The notes below the pieces were generated by a model. The model was given only the letters and a program-made list of their open reading frames with translations. It had not been told where the DNA came from and did not search any database. From NCBI RefSeq assembly GCF_001187535.1, contig NZ_LFIO01001065.1:124001-188000 (forward strand): DNA of 64,000 nucleotides. The letters are read 5' to 3'. The DNA is from Rhizobium ecuadorense (GTDB lineage: Bacteria > Pseudomonadota > Alphaproteobacteria > Rhizobiales > Rhizobiaceae). This document shows, piece after piece, positions 45,015 through 54,352 of the stretch (position 1 is the stretch's first letter; each line of letters starts with the position of its first letter). The translations under genes and the position numbers were made by a program.

Positions 45015-46334
45015 TCATAACCAGCCGCCTGAAAACCCCGCTCGTCTCAAGCCCACCACGACCGGCTCGCACCGACGCATGATGTTCCACAGCAGGCCGG
45101 TTCGGTAGTTTTCGATCATCAGGACGACCGGCCCCTGGTCGATGCCGAAATGGTAGGGGCTGACCCACCATCCCTCGTCCTTGTCTTCCATCGCATATGT
45201 CTGGTTGAACGATGGCCTAAACCCATAGAGCCGTGTCATGCCAAGTTTCATGCGGGCAAAGTTCCTCACGGTCGGGATGACGATTTCCGGCGCGAACGGC
45301 AGCGAGGCAACCACTGCCCAGGGAGATACCGTGCCGTCATCCGGTCCGTAGGGCGCACCGCGAGCGATATAGTCGAAGAATTCCCTGTCGATGCCGTCTA
45401 TGTTTCGTTTGATCCAACCTGGCCCGTCGCTTGCCGTGAAGCCCCAACAATGTTCGCCGTAGCCTGAAAAGTTCAGCGGATTGCGGATTGCATATTCCTG
45501 CTGGACGAACGTGGCATGTCGGCTGTTCTGGAAATAGTCGCTGCCGTGCGCGCGCATGAATTCGTCGCGAATGTCGCGAAAATCGATCCACATATGTGAA
45601 AGCTGATGCGTAAAGAGCGGTCCGGAATAGAGCAGTTCGCGGCCGAATATATTCCGCCACTCATAGCTCTGCGTATATGCCATATAGCTTTCCGGCGGGA
45701 GCGGGTGGGTCGGTGAGCCGAGTCCAAGAATGTAAAGAAGCAGACCTTCATCATAGCCGCGCCACCTATAGGGAATGAAGCCGTTTTCCGGCCGCCAGCC
45801 ATGGGTGAGCGTCGCTCCGTGGTCGCAGGCCCAATTCCAGTCCGCCCGCTCGTATAGTGACGTCGCAAGCGCCCGAACCTTCGCTTCGTCCTCGGTGTCT
45901 GCGTCGAAATAGGTTGCGACGGTTAGAGCGCCGGCGAACAGGAAGGCCGAGTCGATTGTCGACAGCTCGCACTGCCAGACCCTTCGTCCTGTCCCGATGT
46001 CCAGGAAATGATAGAAGAACCCCTTGTAGCCGGACGAGTCAGGTTCCGGTCCCTGGTGGCAAGACAGCAGGAATTCCAGCCGCCGCCGGGCGATCTTGGC
46101 GGCAAATTCACGAATGACGATGCCGCGTTCCACTACGACAGGAATGGTAGCAAGCGCCATGCCGACGGCAGCGATGCTTGCCGGCGCACCCGCCTGGGTC
46201 TTGTCGCGAACCAGTCCGTTGTCCGGATTCGTGCATTGCAGATAATAGAGCAAGGTCGTGAACTGAAGGCGACCGAGATCTTCCTCCGTTGGCATTCGGT
46301 TGAGTTCGGGATCGGTGGACAGCAACTCCGACAT
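45015..46334 (-). CDS. Glycoamylase-domain (PF10091, GH144-like) protein, paralogue B
   Basis: The 439-residue protein is a diverged paralogue of the one at 39706. Shared segments in the same order include NPDNGLVRDKTQAGAPASIAAVGMAL (~35-60), GFFYHFLDIGTGRRVWQCELSTIDSAFLFAG, the DEGLLLYILGLGSPTHPLP block, HMWIDFRDIRDEF, GAPYGPDDGTVSPWAVVASLPF and FGIDQGPVVLMIENYRTG. No signal peptide is visible. Its product ends at AGFSGGWL, shorter at the C terminus than paralogue A. It is convergent with the second degenerate transporter gene. A role in beta-1,2-glucan processing is inferred from the family. Confidence 0.8.
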   Translation of the reverse strand: MSELLSTDPELNRMPTEEDLGRLQFTTLLYYLQCTNPDNGLVRDKTQAGAPASIAAVGMALATIPVVVERGIVIREFAAKIARRRLEFLLSCHQGPEPDSSGYKGFFYHFLDIGTGRRVWQCELSTIDSAFLFAGALTVATYFDADTEDEAKVRALATSLYERADWNWACDHGATLTHGWRPENGFIPYRWRGYDEGLLLYILGLGSPTHPLPPESYMAYTQSYEWRNIFGRELLYSGPLFTHQLSHMWIDFRDIRDEFMRAHGSDYFQNSRHATFVQQEYAIRNPLNFSGYGEHCWGFTASDGPGWIKRNIDGIDREFFDYIARGAPYGPDDGTVSPWAVVASLPFAPEIVIPTVRNFARMKLGMTRLYGFRPSFNQTYAMEDKDEGWWVSPYHFGIDQGPVVLMIENYRTGLLWNIMRRCEPVVVGLRRAGFSGGWL

Positions 46335-46434
46335 GATGGGCTAACCGAGGAGATCAGGGGGGTTGTTCGAGCGTCCGCAGGCGGCCCTCGTCGGACGCCT
46401 GCCAGCATGATCGTTTGCGCGCAATACGTCGCCT

Positions 46435-46548
46435 AGAGCATGATGCCAAAAAGTGTGAGCGGTTTTCTCATGACATCATGCTCTAACTCTTTAATTTAGA
46501 ACAGGATTCAGATTTCAGGCCGACCGGGCCTAAAATCATCCTGTTCTA
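46435..46548. repeat. RIME-like double-palindrome intergenic element (copy 3)
   Basis: Palindrome 1 is AGAGCATGATG at 46435-46445 with CATCATGCTCT at 46474-46484. Palindrome 2 is AGAACAGGAT at 46498-46507 with ATCCTGTTCT at 46538-46547. The right edge reaches into the phosphoketolase gene: its TAG stop (46546-46548, minus strand) uses the last bases of the element. Confidence 0.78.
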
Positions 46549-49008
46549 GGCATTATCCCCCTCTGTGGAGGTCACAGCCTTCCCTTTCTCCGTGCTCTTG
46601 ACGCCCCATGTCCAGCCGCTGATCTGCGGCATGTCATCACCGTGCGTCTCGATATATTGCCGGTGCTCAATCAGCTTTCCGTGGATTGCCTGCTTGAAGT
46701 AAGCCGCGCGCGCTCCAAGTTGCGGCAGCCGATCAATGACGTCTTCAACAAGATGAAAGCGATCGAGCTGGTTCAGAACGACCATATCGAACGGCGTTGT
46801 AGTCGTTCCCTCTTCCTTGTAGCCTCGAACGTGCAGATTTTTATGATTGGTTCGTCGATAAGTCAGTCGGTGGACCAACCAGGGATACCCGTGAAACGCG
46901 AAGATGATCGGCTTGTCCGTCGTGAAGAGTGCGTCGAAATCAGGATCGGAAAGCCCATGGGGATGTTCGCTCGCGGGTTGCAGCTTCATCAAGTTGACGA
47001 CATTGATGACCCGCACTTTCAATTGCGGGAGGTGCTCGCGGATCAGCTGAACGGCAGCAAGCGTCTCCACGGTCGGCACATCACCGCAGCAGGCCATGAC
47101 CACATCCGGTTCCGAGCCCTGGTCATTGCTGGCCCAGTCCCAAATGCCGAGCCCTTCGGCGCAGTGCTTGATGGCGTCATCCATCGTGAGCCATTGCGGA
47201 GCGGGTTGCTTGCCCGCCACCACCACGTTCACATAATTGCGGCTCCGCAGACAATGATCGGTAACGGACAAGAGCGTATTGGCATCTGGCGGGAGGTAGA
47301 CGCGGATGACCTCTGCTTTCTTGTTGATCACGTGGTCGATGAAGCCTGGGTCCTGATGGCTGAAGCCATTGTGGTCCTGCCTCCATACATGCGAACTCAG
47401 GAAGTAGTTGAGCGATGCGATCGGTCGCCGCCAGGGAATATGGCTGCAAACCTTCAGCCACTTGGCGTGCTGGTTGAACATCGAGTCGATAATGTGAATG
47501 AACGCCTCGTAGCAGGAGAAGAAGCCGTGACGTCCCGTTAACAGGTAGCCTTCAAGCCAGCCCTGGCACTGATGCTCGCTTAAGACCTCCATGACGCGGC
47601 CGCCGGGCGAAAGGTGGTCATCTTCGGGATAGATCTCGGCCATGTAACAGCGATCCGTCACCTCCAGCACGTCCTGCCAGCGATTGGAATTGTTCTCGTC
47701 GGGGCTAAACAGCCGAAAGTTCTTGCTGCCTAGGTTCAGCTTCATCACGTCCCGCAGGAACTTGCCCATGATGCGAGCGGATTCCACGGTCACCGATCCG
47801 GGCTTGGGCACCGCCACGGCATAGTCGCGGAAGTCCGGCATCTTCAGATCCCGTAGCAGCAGGCCACCGTTTGCATGCGGATTGTCGCTCATCCGGCGAT
47901 GACCGGTCGGCGCCAGTGAGGCCAGTTCAGCCCGCAACCGACCGTCGCCGTCGAAAAGCTCTTCGGGTCCGTAGGTCTTCATCCAGTGATGAAGGATCTT
48001 AATATGTTCCGGCTTGTCCATATCGCCCATCGGAACCTGGTGCGAACGCCAGTAGTCCTCGCATTTCTTGCCGTCGATTTCGGTTGGGCAGGTCCAGCCC
48101 TTCGGCGTGCGGAAGATGATCATCGGCCATGCCGGACGGTTGAGATTTCCCTTGTCCCGCGCTTCCGTCCAGATCGTCTTGATCGCCCCGATGGCTGTGT
48201 CCATAGCTGCGGCAAGCTGTTGCTGCACCTGATCTGGCTCATGGCCTTCCACGAAGAGGGGTGCATATCCCATGCCTTCAAAGAACTTCACCAATTCCGG
48301 CTTGGGAATACGAGCCAGGAAGCAGGGGTTGGCGATTTTGTAGCCATTGAGATGCAGGATCGGCAGAACGCATCCGTCGCGAGCGGGATTCAGAAACTTG
48401 TTCCCATGCCATCCCGTCGCCAGAGGTCCGGTTTCGGCCTCCCCGTCACCGACGACACAGGCGACAATCAGATCGGGATTGTCGAAGGCTGCGCCATAGG
48501 CGTGGCTGAGCGCATAACCGAGCTCGCCACCTTCATGGATGCTGCCGGGTGTTTCGGGAGCGACGTGGCTGGGAATGCCGCCTGGGAAACTGAACTGCTT
48601 GAACAGCCGTTTCATGCCCTCCTCGTCCTGGCTGATATTCGGATAGATTTCGCTATAGGTCCCCTCCAGATAGGCATGCGCAACAAGGGACGGTCCGCCG
48701 TGGCCAGGGCCGATCACGTAGATCATGTTGAGGTCGTCTCGTTTGATCACCCGGTTGAGATGAACATAGAGCATGTTCAGGCCTGGCGATGTTCCCCAAT
48801 GGCCGAGCAGCCGCGGCTTGATGTGGTCGCGGACGAGTGGTTTTTTCAACAGCGGATTGTCGAGCAAATAGATCTGGCCGACCGACAGATAGTTCGATGC
48901 CCGCCAATAAGCATCCATCAGGCGGAGTTCCTCGGCCGAAAGCGTTGGTTTTCCCCGCGACGTTGCCGTGGCCGCTTTCGCCATGATTGCCGTTTCAGTT
49001 GAAGCCAT
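46546..49008 (-). CDS. xfp: Phosphoketolase (xylulose-5-P/fructose-6-P)
   Basis: This thiamine-diphosphate enzyme splits xylulose-5-P or fructose-6-P with phosphate, giving acetyl-phosphate and a sugar phosphate. The 820-residue length is normal. Hallmarks are [18 protein letters not shown] (~68-85), [23 protein letters not shown] (~98-120), the ThDP/Mg-binding [24 protein letters not shown] (~184-207) and the C-terminal [12 protein letters not shown]. The start has GGGAGACT upstream. It lies 72 nt downstream of the CBS-BON gene on the same strand and may share its promoter. The stop codon overlaps a RIME-like repeat, which hints that the original C terminus was altered by repeat insertion. 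Confidence 0.95.
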   Translation of the reverse strand: MASTETAIMAKAATATSRGKPTLSAEELRLMDAYWRASNYLSVGQIYLLDNPLLKKPLVRDHIKPRLLGHWGTSPGLNMLYVHLNRVIKRDDLNMIYVIGPGHGGPSLVAHAYLEGTYSEIYPNISQDEEGMKRLFKQFSFPGGIPSHVAPETPGSIHEGGELGYALSHAYGAAFDNPDLIVACVVGDGEAETGPLATGWHGNKFLNPARDGCVLPILHLNGYKIANPCFLARIPKPELVKFFEGMGYAPLFVEGHEPDQVQQQLAAAMDTAIGAIKTIWTEARDKGNLNRPAWPMIIFRTPKGWTCPTEIDGKKCEDYWRSHQVPMGDMDKPEHIKILHHWMKTYGPEELFDGDGRLRAELASLAPTGHRRMSDNPHANGGLLLRDLKMPDFRDYAVAVPKPGSVTVESARIMGKFLRDVMKLNLGSKNFRLFSPDENNSNRWQDVLEVTDRCYMAEIYPEDDHLSPGGRVMEVLSEHQCQGWLEGYLLTGRHGFFSCYEAFIHIIDSMFNQHAKWLKVCSHIPWRRPIASLNYFLSSHVWRQDHNGFSHQDPGFIDHVINKKAEVIRVYLPPDANTLLSVTDHCLRSRNYVNVVVAGKQPAPQWLTMDDAIKHCAEGLGIWDWASNDQGSEPDVVMACCGDVPTVETLAAVQLIREHLPQLKVRVINVVNLMKLQPASEHPHGLSDPDFDALFTTDKPIIFAFHGYPWLVHRLTYRRTNHKNLHVRGYKEEGTTTTPFDMVVLNQLDRFHLVEDVIDRLPQLGARAAYFKQAIHGKLIEHRQYIETHGDDMPQISGWTWGVKSTEKGKAVTSTEGDNA

Positions 49009-49080
49009 CTGAGTCTCCCAATCAAAATGACATTGCTGAATCTTTCCGGCCGTCGCAGGTAGGGCCTGCGGGCGAACGAA

Positions 49081-49752
49081 TTATTGAGGAGGAGATTCCG
49101 GGAAATGCTCCACCACTCCGCGGACGCCGTGGACGCCTTCCGCCAGAATCCGCGCTGCCCTGCGGCAGGCAGCCGTCTGAACGTTGCCCCAAAAGTGCAC
49201 GGTCCCATCCGTGACCGTCACGGTCACATCCGAACCTTCCAGGCCGGTATTTTCGCCGAGCCGGACAAGAATGCTGCGTCGGATGGCTTCGTCGCCGGTT
49301 GCCGTATCGTCCGGTTTTACTGCGAAGATTACCGGCAGGAGGTCGGCGCGGCTGACGATGCCGACGAGTTCACCATCCCGCAGGACCGGAATGCGCTTGA
49401 TGCCGCGGTCCTGCATGAGTCCGGCAACACGGGAAAGAGGTGCATCCTCGTCGATTGTGACAGGATCGGACGTCATGACGTCACCCACTCTCCACGCACA
49501 TCGCTTTATAAAAGCGCTCGCTCTTTCATCAGGCCCAAGTTCCATGTCCGCTTTCAAAGGGGAAGCTCGACCGGACAGTTCCGTTCGGCGGATCAGATCG
49601 CCCTCGCTGATGATGCCCAAAAGCTGTCCGGCACCATTGACGACGGGAATACCGCTGACGTGCTGGTCGGACATCAGCTTTGCAGCCTGACGAACGCTGT
49701 TGTCAGGTGATAGTGCGACGACTGCTGTCGTCATTACATCTTTGACGAGCAT
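49081..49752 (-). CDS. CBS-pair and BON domain protein
   Basis: The 223-residue protein has two CBS motifs (VKDVMTTAVVALSPDNSV to GIISEGDLIRR, ~3-56; VGDVMTSDPVTIDEDAP to GIVSRADLLPV, ~88-140) that form one adenine-nucleotide-sensing module, followed by a BON domain (~150-220, VRLGENTGLEGSDVTVTVTDGTVHFWGNV). Such proteins are frequent in stress and low-oxygen regulons but have no defined biochemical activity. It is encoded just upstream of phosphoketolase on the same strand. A FixK/Fnr-like box lies 224 bp upstream, so induction under low oxygen is possible. Confidence 0.88.
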   Translation of the reverse strand: MLVKDVMTTAVVALSPDNSVRQAAKLMSDQHVSGIPVVNGAGQLLGIISEGDLIRRTELSGRASPLKADMELGPDERASAFIKRCAWRVGDVMTSDPVTIDEDAPLSRVAGLMQDRGIKRIPVLRDGELVGIVSRADLLPVIFAVKPDDTATGDEAIRRSILVRLGENTGLEGSDVTVTVTDGTVHFWGNVQTAACRRAARILAEGVHGVRGVVEHFPESPPQ

Positions 49753-50190
49753 GGCGATCCAGCTCCGGTTACATCCTCAAAATACCATTTTAGATGCGGC
49801 TCGATTTGGCTGTTGCGGTGATTCACAAGAGGTTCGGTATGCCTGCGCGTTCCTGCGCCTGACTTGCTCAGGACGTCGCAACGGCGCGCAAAGCAACTAA
49901 CGGACAGCTATTTCCTCATGCCGACGTCTCCGAACAAAACCCGCAGAGCTTAATCGGATACCGCCACACTTTGCATTGAGTAGGATCAATCGGTGCCGCA
50001 ATTTTGTTTACGGAAAAGGTGATCGAAGAAGCCGCGAGCGCTTTTTTGCGCTGCAAATGGCTCTCGATCGATGGCGTGCGCTGTCATGAGGAAGTCAGCG
50101 ATGACGATTCGCCGAAGCCTGGCGGCGACGCGGCGTAGGGGCGCCTTAGGTTTGGCGAATAAATGGACCCGGCATGGACAAGAGAGAAAC
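49753..50190. other. 438-base intergenic region with FixK-like box, no secure gene
   Basis: The region separates the CBS-BON gene and tRNA-Gly. It contains the FixK/Fnr-like palindrome at 49976. A short plus-strand frame at 50019-50138 (GTG start, 39 codons, product ending SDDDSPKPGGDAA) looks protein-like, but its start and ribosome site are weak; it may be a remnant or a small unrecognised gene. The rest shows nothing distinctive. Confidence 0.45.
49976..49989. promoter_or_regulatory. FixK/FnrN-type anaerobox
   Basis: TTGAG-TAGG-ATCAA matches the TTGAT-N4-ATCAA consensus at 9 of 10 fixed positions. It is 224 bp from the CBS-BON start, longer than ideal for a box centred near -41 unless the transcript has a leader of about 180 nt. 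The downstream genes (CBS protein, phosphoketolase) are of the kind induced at low oxygen. Confidence 0.5.
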
Positions 50191-50265
50191 TGGAGCGGGC
50201 GAAGGGATTCGAACCCTCGACCCCAACCTTGGCAAGGTTGTGCTCTACCCCTGAGCTACACCCGC
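50191..50265 (-). tRNA. tRNA-Gly (anticodon GCC)
   Basis: On the minus strand a full 75-nt cloverleaf is readable. The 5' acceptor strand GCGGGTG pairs with CGCCCGC before TCCA. The D arm is GCTCAGGGGTAGAGC. The anticodon stem CAACC/GGTTG encloses TTGCCAA with anticodon GCC. The T arm is GAGGGTTCGAATCCCTT. CCA is encoded at 50191-50193. The gene stands alone between two protein genes. Confidence 0.97.
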
Positions 50266-50521
50266 TCAATCCGCATCGGTCCGGGGTAGTTGTTGGACCG
50301 TGGGCGCCGCCTTGTGGCGACGGGCGCTATATGGCCTAACGGATTTTCAAATGCAACAGGGAAATGACGGAGAGGCGAAGAAAAATTCGCAAGGTCGCAT
50401 GAGGCGGGCGGAAAGGCCGCAAATGCGGGGGTAGAGCGTCGGTGGCGAAGATTGCCAAATGATGGGGACGGATTTAATCAGGACGCCTCGACTTTGTCCC
50501 TCCTGCGCAATGGATTGCCCG

Positions 50522-51031
50522 ATGCCCGAAAACGCCCCCAAGACAAGAGAAGATCTGTTCGCTTTCCTCGACGGCCTCGGCATCGCCCATAAGACGCTCG
50601 ATCACGCGCCTGTTTTCACCGTGGCCGAATCGGTTGCGCTGCGCGACGAGATCCCCGGCGGCCACACCAAGAATCTCTTCATCAAGGACAAGAAGGACAG
50701 GTATTTTCTGCTCACCGTGGAGGAACATGCCGAGGTCGACCTCAAGCAGGTGCATAATATTATCGGCGGGTCCGGCCGGGTCTCCTTCGGCCGGGCGGAG
50801 AAGCTGATGGACTATCTCGGTGTCATTCCCGGCGCAGTGACCGCCTTCGGCGCGATCAACGATACGGCAGGAAATGTCACTTTCGTGCTCGATGCTGATC
50901 TGATGCGCGAGGAAATCGTCAACTGCCATCCGCTCTCCAACGACGCGACGACATCGATTGCGAGCGGCGACCTCATCCGTTTCATGGAGGCGACCGGACA
51001 TAAGCCGCTTGTCTTGAAAGTGACGTCCTGA
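50522..51031 (+). CDS. Prolyl-tRNA editing protein ProX (YbaK/aaRS-associated domain)
   Basis: The 169-residue single-domain protein belongs to the INS/YbaK editing family that hydrolyses mischarged tRNAs, probably Ala-tRNA(Pro). Motifs include HKTLDHAPVFTVAES (~21-35), GGHTKNLFIKDKKDRYFLLTV (~44-64) with the catalytic-site Lys, SGRVSFGRAEKLMDYLGVIPGAVTAFGAIND (~82-112) and a C-terminal NCHPLSNDATTSI. The start at 50522 begins the conserved domain; a 50459 start would add 21 residues without similarity. Free-standing ProX proteins are common where ProRS lacks an editing domain, as in alphaproteobacteria. Confidence 0.9.
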   Translation: MPENAPKTREDLFAFLDGLGIAHKTLDHAPVFTVAESVALRDEIPGGHTKNLFIKDKKDRYFLLTVEEHAEVDLKQVHNIIGGSGRVSFGRAEKLMDYLGVIPGAVTAFGAINDTAGNVTFVLDADLMREEIVNCHPLSNDATTSIASGDLIRFMEATGHKPLVLKVTS

Positions 51032-51087
51032 CATACGATTTTAGCGCTACAATGATGCCGGCAGGATCGGCGCGGCGGGAGATATCT

Positions 51088-52062
51088 ATGAGCGGCAGCG
51101 ACAACCCCTATAACGGTTCCTTCGGAAATCAGATGACGGCGACGACAAGCTTCGGCGCGCAGCCGGCGCCCGCGGCTGGGGCAGGCGGCTACATCACCGA
51201 CACGACGACCGCGAATTTCGGCAAGGACGTCATCGAGGAATCGCGCAAGCAGCCGGTTCTGGTCGATTTCTGGGCGCCCTGGTGCGGACCGTGCAAGCAG
51301 TTGACGCCGGTGTTGGAAAAGGTGGTCAACGAAGCCAAGGGCCGCGTCCGGCTGGTCAAGATGAACATCGACGACCATCCCTCGATTGCCGGCCAGCTCG
51401 GCATCCAGTCGATCCCCGCCGTCATCGCCTTCGTCAACGGCCGCCCCGCCGACGGCTTCATGGGCGCGGTGCCGGAAAGCCAGATCCAGCAGTTCATCGA
51501 CCGCATCGCCGGCCCGGCCGGCGCCGACGAGGCGGCCGAGATCGAGGCCGTAGTCACCGAAGCGGCAGAATTGCTGGCCGCCGGCAATCTCAATGAGGCG
51601 GCCCAGCTCTACGCCGCCGTGATGCAGGCCGATCCCGAAAATGCCAAGGCGATTGCCGGGATGGCCGAATGCATGATCGCCGCCAACCAGCATGAGCGGG
51701 CGCGCCAAACCCTGACGGATCTGCCGGAGGAGCTCGCGAAAGACGCCGGCATCCAGGCGGTGCTGAAAAAGCTCGAACAGATCGAGGAAGCCCGCAAGCT
51801 CGGCGATCCCGTTGCGCTCGAACGCGACCTTGCCGCAAACCCCGACGACCACGAGGCACGGCTGAAGCTTGCCAAGATCCTCAATGTCGAAGGCCGGCGC
51901 GACGAAGCGGCCGAGCACCTGCTGCTGATCATGCGCAAGGACCGCGCCTTCGACGATGACGGCGCTCGCCGCCAACTGCTGCAGTTCTTCGAGGTCTGGG
52001 GCTTCAAGGATCCGGCGACGGTTTCGGCCCGGCGCAAGCTTTCGGCGATGCTGTTCTCGTAG
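51088..52062 (+). CDS. Thioredoxin-TPR protein (YbbN/CnoX-like)
   Basis: The 324-residue protein has a thioredoxin domain with the active-site WAPWCGPCKQL near residue 60, followed by a helical TPR-like domain (~165-320: AAELLAAGNLNEAAQLYAAVMQADPENAKAIAGMAECMI and ARLKLAKILNVEGRRDEAAEHL). The layout matches YbbN/CnoX, a chaperone-redox protein that protects clients from oxidation; unlike E. coli CnoX, both active-site Cys residues are retained. The start at 51088 follows GCGGGAG. It is the first gene of a run with the LON-domain and Trm112-like genes. Confidence 0.92.
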   Translation: MSGSDNPYNGSFGNQMTATTSFGAQPAPAAGAGGYITDTTTANFGKDVIEESRKQPVLVDFWAPWCGPCKQLTPVLEKVVNEAKGRVRLVKMNIDDHPSIAGQLGIQSIPAVIAFVNGRPADGFMGAVPESQIQQFIDRIAGPAGADEAAEIEAVVTEAAELLAAGNLNEAAQLYAAVMQADPENAKAIAGMAECMIAANQHERARQTLTDLPEELAKDAGIQAVLKKLEQIEEARKLGDPVALERDLAANPDDHEARLKLAKILNVEGRRDEAAEHLLLIMRKDRAFDDDGARRQLLQFFEVWGFKDPATVSARRKLSAMLFS

Positions 52063-52250
52063 CGCGTTGCGGCTCCAACAGGACGGCAAGGCGCCGGATC
52101 GCTTGAACCGGTGTCCAATCCTGTTGAAAGCCGATTCCGATTTTCCGGGCTATGGGCTAAGTTTCGAGCATCTGCCCTTGCGTTTTCGAGCGGGGGCACC
52201 ACATTCTCGTCAGGACGGGCATGCCCGTTACAAGAATGCGGGACGGTTAC

Positions 52251-52922
52251 ATGCAAGTCGGGAATGCCAGATACCTGAAGCCGGGCGATCTGCCTGATAC
52301 GATCGCCGTCTTCCCCCTGACCGGGGCCCTCCTTCTGCCGGCCGGGCAGCTTCCGCTCAACATTTTCGAACCGCGTTATCTGGCGATGCTGGATGCGGCA
52401 CTGACGGGAAACCGGCTGATCGGCATGGTCCAGCCGGCGCTCGGCGAACACGAGGACAAGGGCGGCGATCCCAACCTTGCCGCTGTCGGCTGCCTCGGCC
52501 GCATCACCTCCTTCGCCGAGACCGGCGACGGGCGTTATATCGTCTCGCTGACCGGCGTCTGCCGCTTTCGGTTGCTGGAGGAGAAAGCGACCAGCGATCC
52601 CTTCCGCACCTTCCGTATCGCGCCTTTTATCGCCGATCTCTCGGCCGCCAACGAGGAGGAGGCGGTCGACCGCGCAGCCCTTCTGACCGCCTTCAAGGCC
52701 TATCTCGATGCCAACAAGCTGGAAGCCGATTGGGAGAGCGTCGAGCGGGCGAGCAATCTGACGCTCGTCAATTCGCTGGCGATGATGTCGCCGTTCGGGC
52801 CGGCGGAAAAACAGGCGCTGCTGGAGGCGCCCGATCTGAAGACGCGGGCCGAAACGCTGATCGCCATTACCGAGATCGTGCTGGCGCGTGTCTTCGGTGA
52901 CTCCGACACGGTTCTGCAGTAG
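52251..52922 (+). CDS. LON peptidase N-terminal (substrate-binding) domain protein
   Basis: The 223-residue protein consists of a LON substrate-binding domain only: VFPLTGALLLPAGQLPLNIFEPRYLAMLDAAL (~20-51), GCLGRITSFAETGDGRYIVSLTGVCRF (~80-106), and a helical C-terminal part ending in AETLIAITEIVLARVFGD. It has no ATPase or protease domain. Such proteins are widespread and uncharacterised, probably substrate adaptors. The start at 52251 (MQVGNARYLKPGDLP) is preferred to 52221 because GGGACGG precedes it and the conserved region begins there. The next gene is 9 nt downstream, suggesting co-translation. Confidence 0.9.
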   Translation: MQVGNARYLKPGDLPDTIAVFPLTGALLLPAGQLPLNIFEPRYLAMLDAALTGNRLIGMVQPALGEHEDKGGDPNLAAVGCLGRITSFAETGDGRYIVSLTGVCRFRLLEEKATSDPFRTFRIAPFIADLSAANEEEAVDRAALLTAFKAYLDANKLEADWESVERASNLTLVNSLAMMSPFGPAEKQALLEAPDLKTRAETLIAITEIVLARVFGDSDTVLQ

Positions 52923-52931
52923 ACTTCGGCC

Positions 52932-53120
52932 ATGGACGAAAAACTCAGCCGCGTCGATCCCAAGCTGCTCGATCTCCTGGTCTGCCCGCTCTCCAAGGGC
53001 CGGCTTTCCTATGATCGCGAGCACAATGAGCTTGTCTCGGAAAAGGCGCGGCTTGCCTATCCGATCCGCGACGGCATTCCGATCATGCTGGTCTCCGAAG
53101 CCCGTCGCCTCGACGAATAA
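52932..53120 (+). CDS. Trm112 / UPF0434 family small protein
   Basis: The 62-residue protein has the YcaR/UPF0434 pattern [22 protein letters not shown] followed by [20 protein letters not shown]. The Trm112-like fold normally binds zinc with four Cys residues; here only one Cys (Cys18) remains, as in many UPF0434 proteins. In eukaryotes Trm112 activates methyltransferases; the bacterial role is unclear. It follows the LON-domain gene by 9 nt. Confidence 0.9.
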   Translation: MDEKLSRVDPKLLDLLVCPLSKGRLSYDREHNELVSEKARLAYPIRDGIPIMLVSEARRLDE

Positions 53121-53137
53121 CGCTCTTCAAATCAAGC

Positions 53138-54352
53138 TTAAATTGCCTGGCCGGCCAGCAGCCGCGGATTGTCCTTGGCCGTCGTTCCGGCCGCCTGGCC
53201 GATGAAGAAGGATTTGAGGCGCGGCAGCCGGTCGACGATGCCGAGGCCGACGTCGCGGGCGATGCGGATCGGCGTTGCGTCGTTGGAGAACAGCCGGTTC
53301 AGCACGTCGGTCGTCATGCCCATGCGGAAGGTGTCGAAGCGCCGCCAGGTCTGGTAGCGTTCGAGAATGTTGATCGAGCCGATATCGAGGCCGAGGCGAT
53401 CGGCCTCGACGATCGTTTCGGCAAGGGCCGCCACATCCTTGAAGCCGAGGTTCAGGCCCTGTCCCGAAATCGGGTGAATGCCATGGGCGGCGTCGCCGGC
53501 CAGCGCAAAACGCGGCGCGACGAAGGCGCGGGCGAGTGTGAGGCCGAGCGGGAAGGCGCGTTTGTCGCCGATGACCTTCAGCGCCCCGAGTTTGTGGCCG
53601 AAGCGGCGTTCGAGTTCTTCCTCGAAAACCAGGTCGTCGGCGGCGACCAGCCGGTCGGCATCATGCGTCCGTTCCGTCCAGACCAGCGAGGAGCGGTTGT
53701 TCCTGAGCGGCAGGATGGCGAAGGGGCCGGCCGGCAGGAAATGCTCCTCGGCGCAGCCCTCATGCGGCCGCTCGTGTTCGACTGTGGCAACGATACCGGA
53801 CTGGCCGTAATCCCAGGTGACGGTCTTGATGCCGGCGAGGTCGCGCAGTTTCGAGCGCACGCCGTCGCAGGCCACCAGCAGCCGGCTCTCCAGCGTGCTG
53901 CCGTCCGAAAGCGTGACGGTGACATGGCTATCGTGCGTTTTCAACTCCGTGGCGCCGAGGCCATGGCGGATGTCGATGCCGAGCCGCTCGCAGACGCCGC
54001 GCAGCGCTGCGACCATCGCCACATTCGGGATCATATGGGCGAAAGGCCGGCCTTCGGCCACTTCGCCGTCGAAGGTGAGAAACACCGGACGGACCGGATC
54101 GGAGGTTTTCGAGTCGGTGACGATCATCTTGGTGATCGGCTGGGCCTCCGGCTCGATCTCGTTCCAGATGCCGAAGATTTCGAGCATTTTCGCCGCCGCC
54201 GCGATGACGGCCGAAGCGCGTGTGTCGTTTTTCCAGACATGCTCCGGGGCCGCCTCGACGACCGCGACATTCAGATGCGGTGCTGCCTGCTTGACCGCGA
54301 CAGCGGCGGAAAGGCCGACATAACCTCCGCCCACAACCAGCATATCCAGCAT
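53138..54352 (-). CDS. UbiH/UbiF/Coq6-family FAD-dependent hydroxylase
   Basis: The 404-residue flavoprotein monooxygenase belongs to the ubiquinone-biosynthesis hydroxylase family, which hydroxylates the aromatic ring of the quinone precursor. Motifs: FAD-binding MLVVGGGYVGLSAAVAV (~4-20), the LLVACDGVRSKLRDLAGI block (~157-174) with the DG motif, and FALAGDAAHGIHPISGQGLNLGFKDVAALA (~288-317), the GD FAD-ribityl site. It is convergent with the Trm112-like gene and divergent from tesB. Which ring position it hydroxylates cannot be told from the sequence. Confidence 0.9.
   Translation of the reverse strand: MLDMLVVGGGYVGLSAAVAVKQAAPHLNVAVVEAAPEHVWKNDTRASAVIAAAAKMLEIFGIWNEIEPEAQPITKMIVTDSKTSDPVRPVFLTFDGEVAEGRPFAHMIPNVAMVAALRGVCERLGIDIRHGLGATELKTHDSHVTVTLSDGSTLESRLLVACDGVRSKLRDLAGIKTVTWDYGQSGIVATVEHERPHEGCAEEHFLPAGPFAILPLRNNRSSLVWTERTHDADRLVAADDLVFEEELERRFGHKLGALKVIGDKRAFPLGLTLARAFVAPRFALAGDAAHGIHPISGQGLNLGFKDVAALAETIVEADRLGLDIGSINILERYQTWRRFDTFRMGMTTDVLNRLFSNDATPIRIARDVGLGIVDRLPRLKSFFIGQAAGTTAKDNPRLLAGQAI

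Noticed and set aside
50071..50289. 72-codon plus-strand frame across the tRNA
   Set aside because: It reads through the antisense of tRNA-Gly and contains the common false peptide GRRDSNPRP...GCALPLSYTRS, a known artefact of tRNA-Gly antisense translation.
52073..52130. Possible fifth RIME-like palindrome (AACAGGAC...ATCCTGTT) after the thioredoxin gene
   Set aside because: Only one imperfect palindrome is visible; the second is missing, so it is not called as an element.
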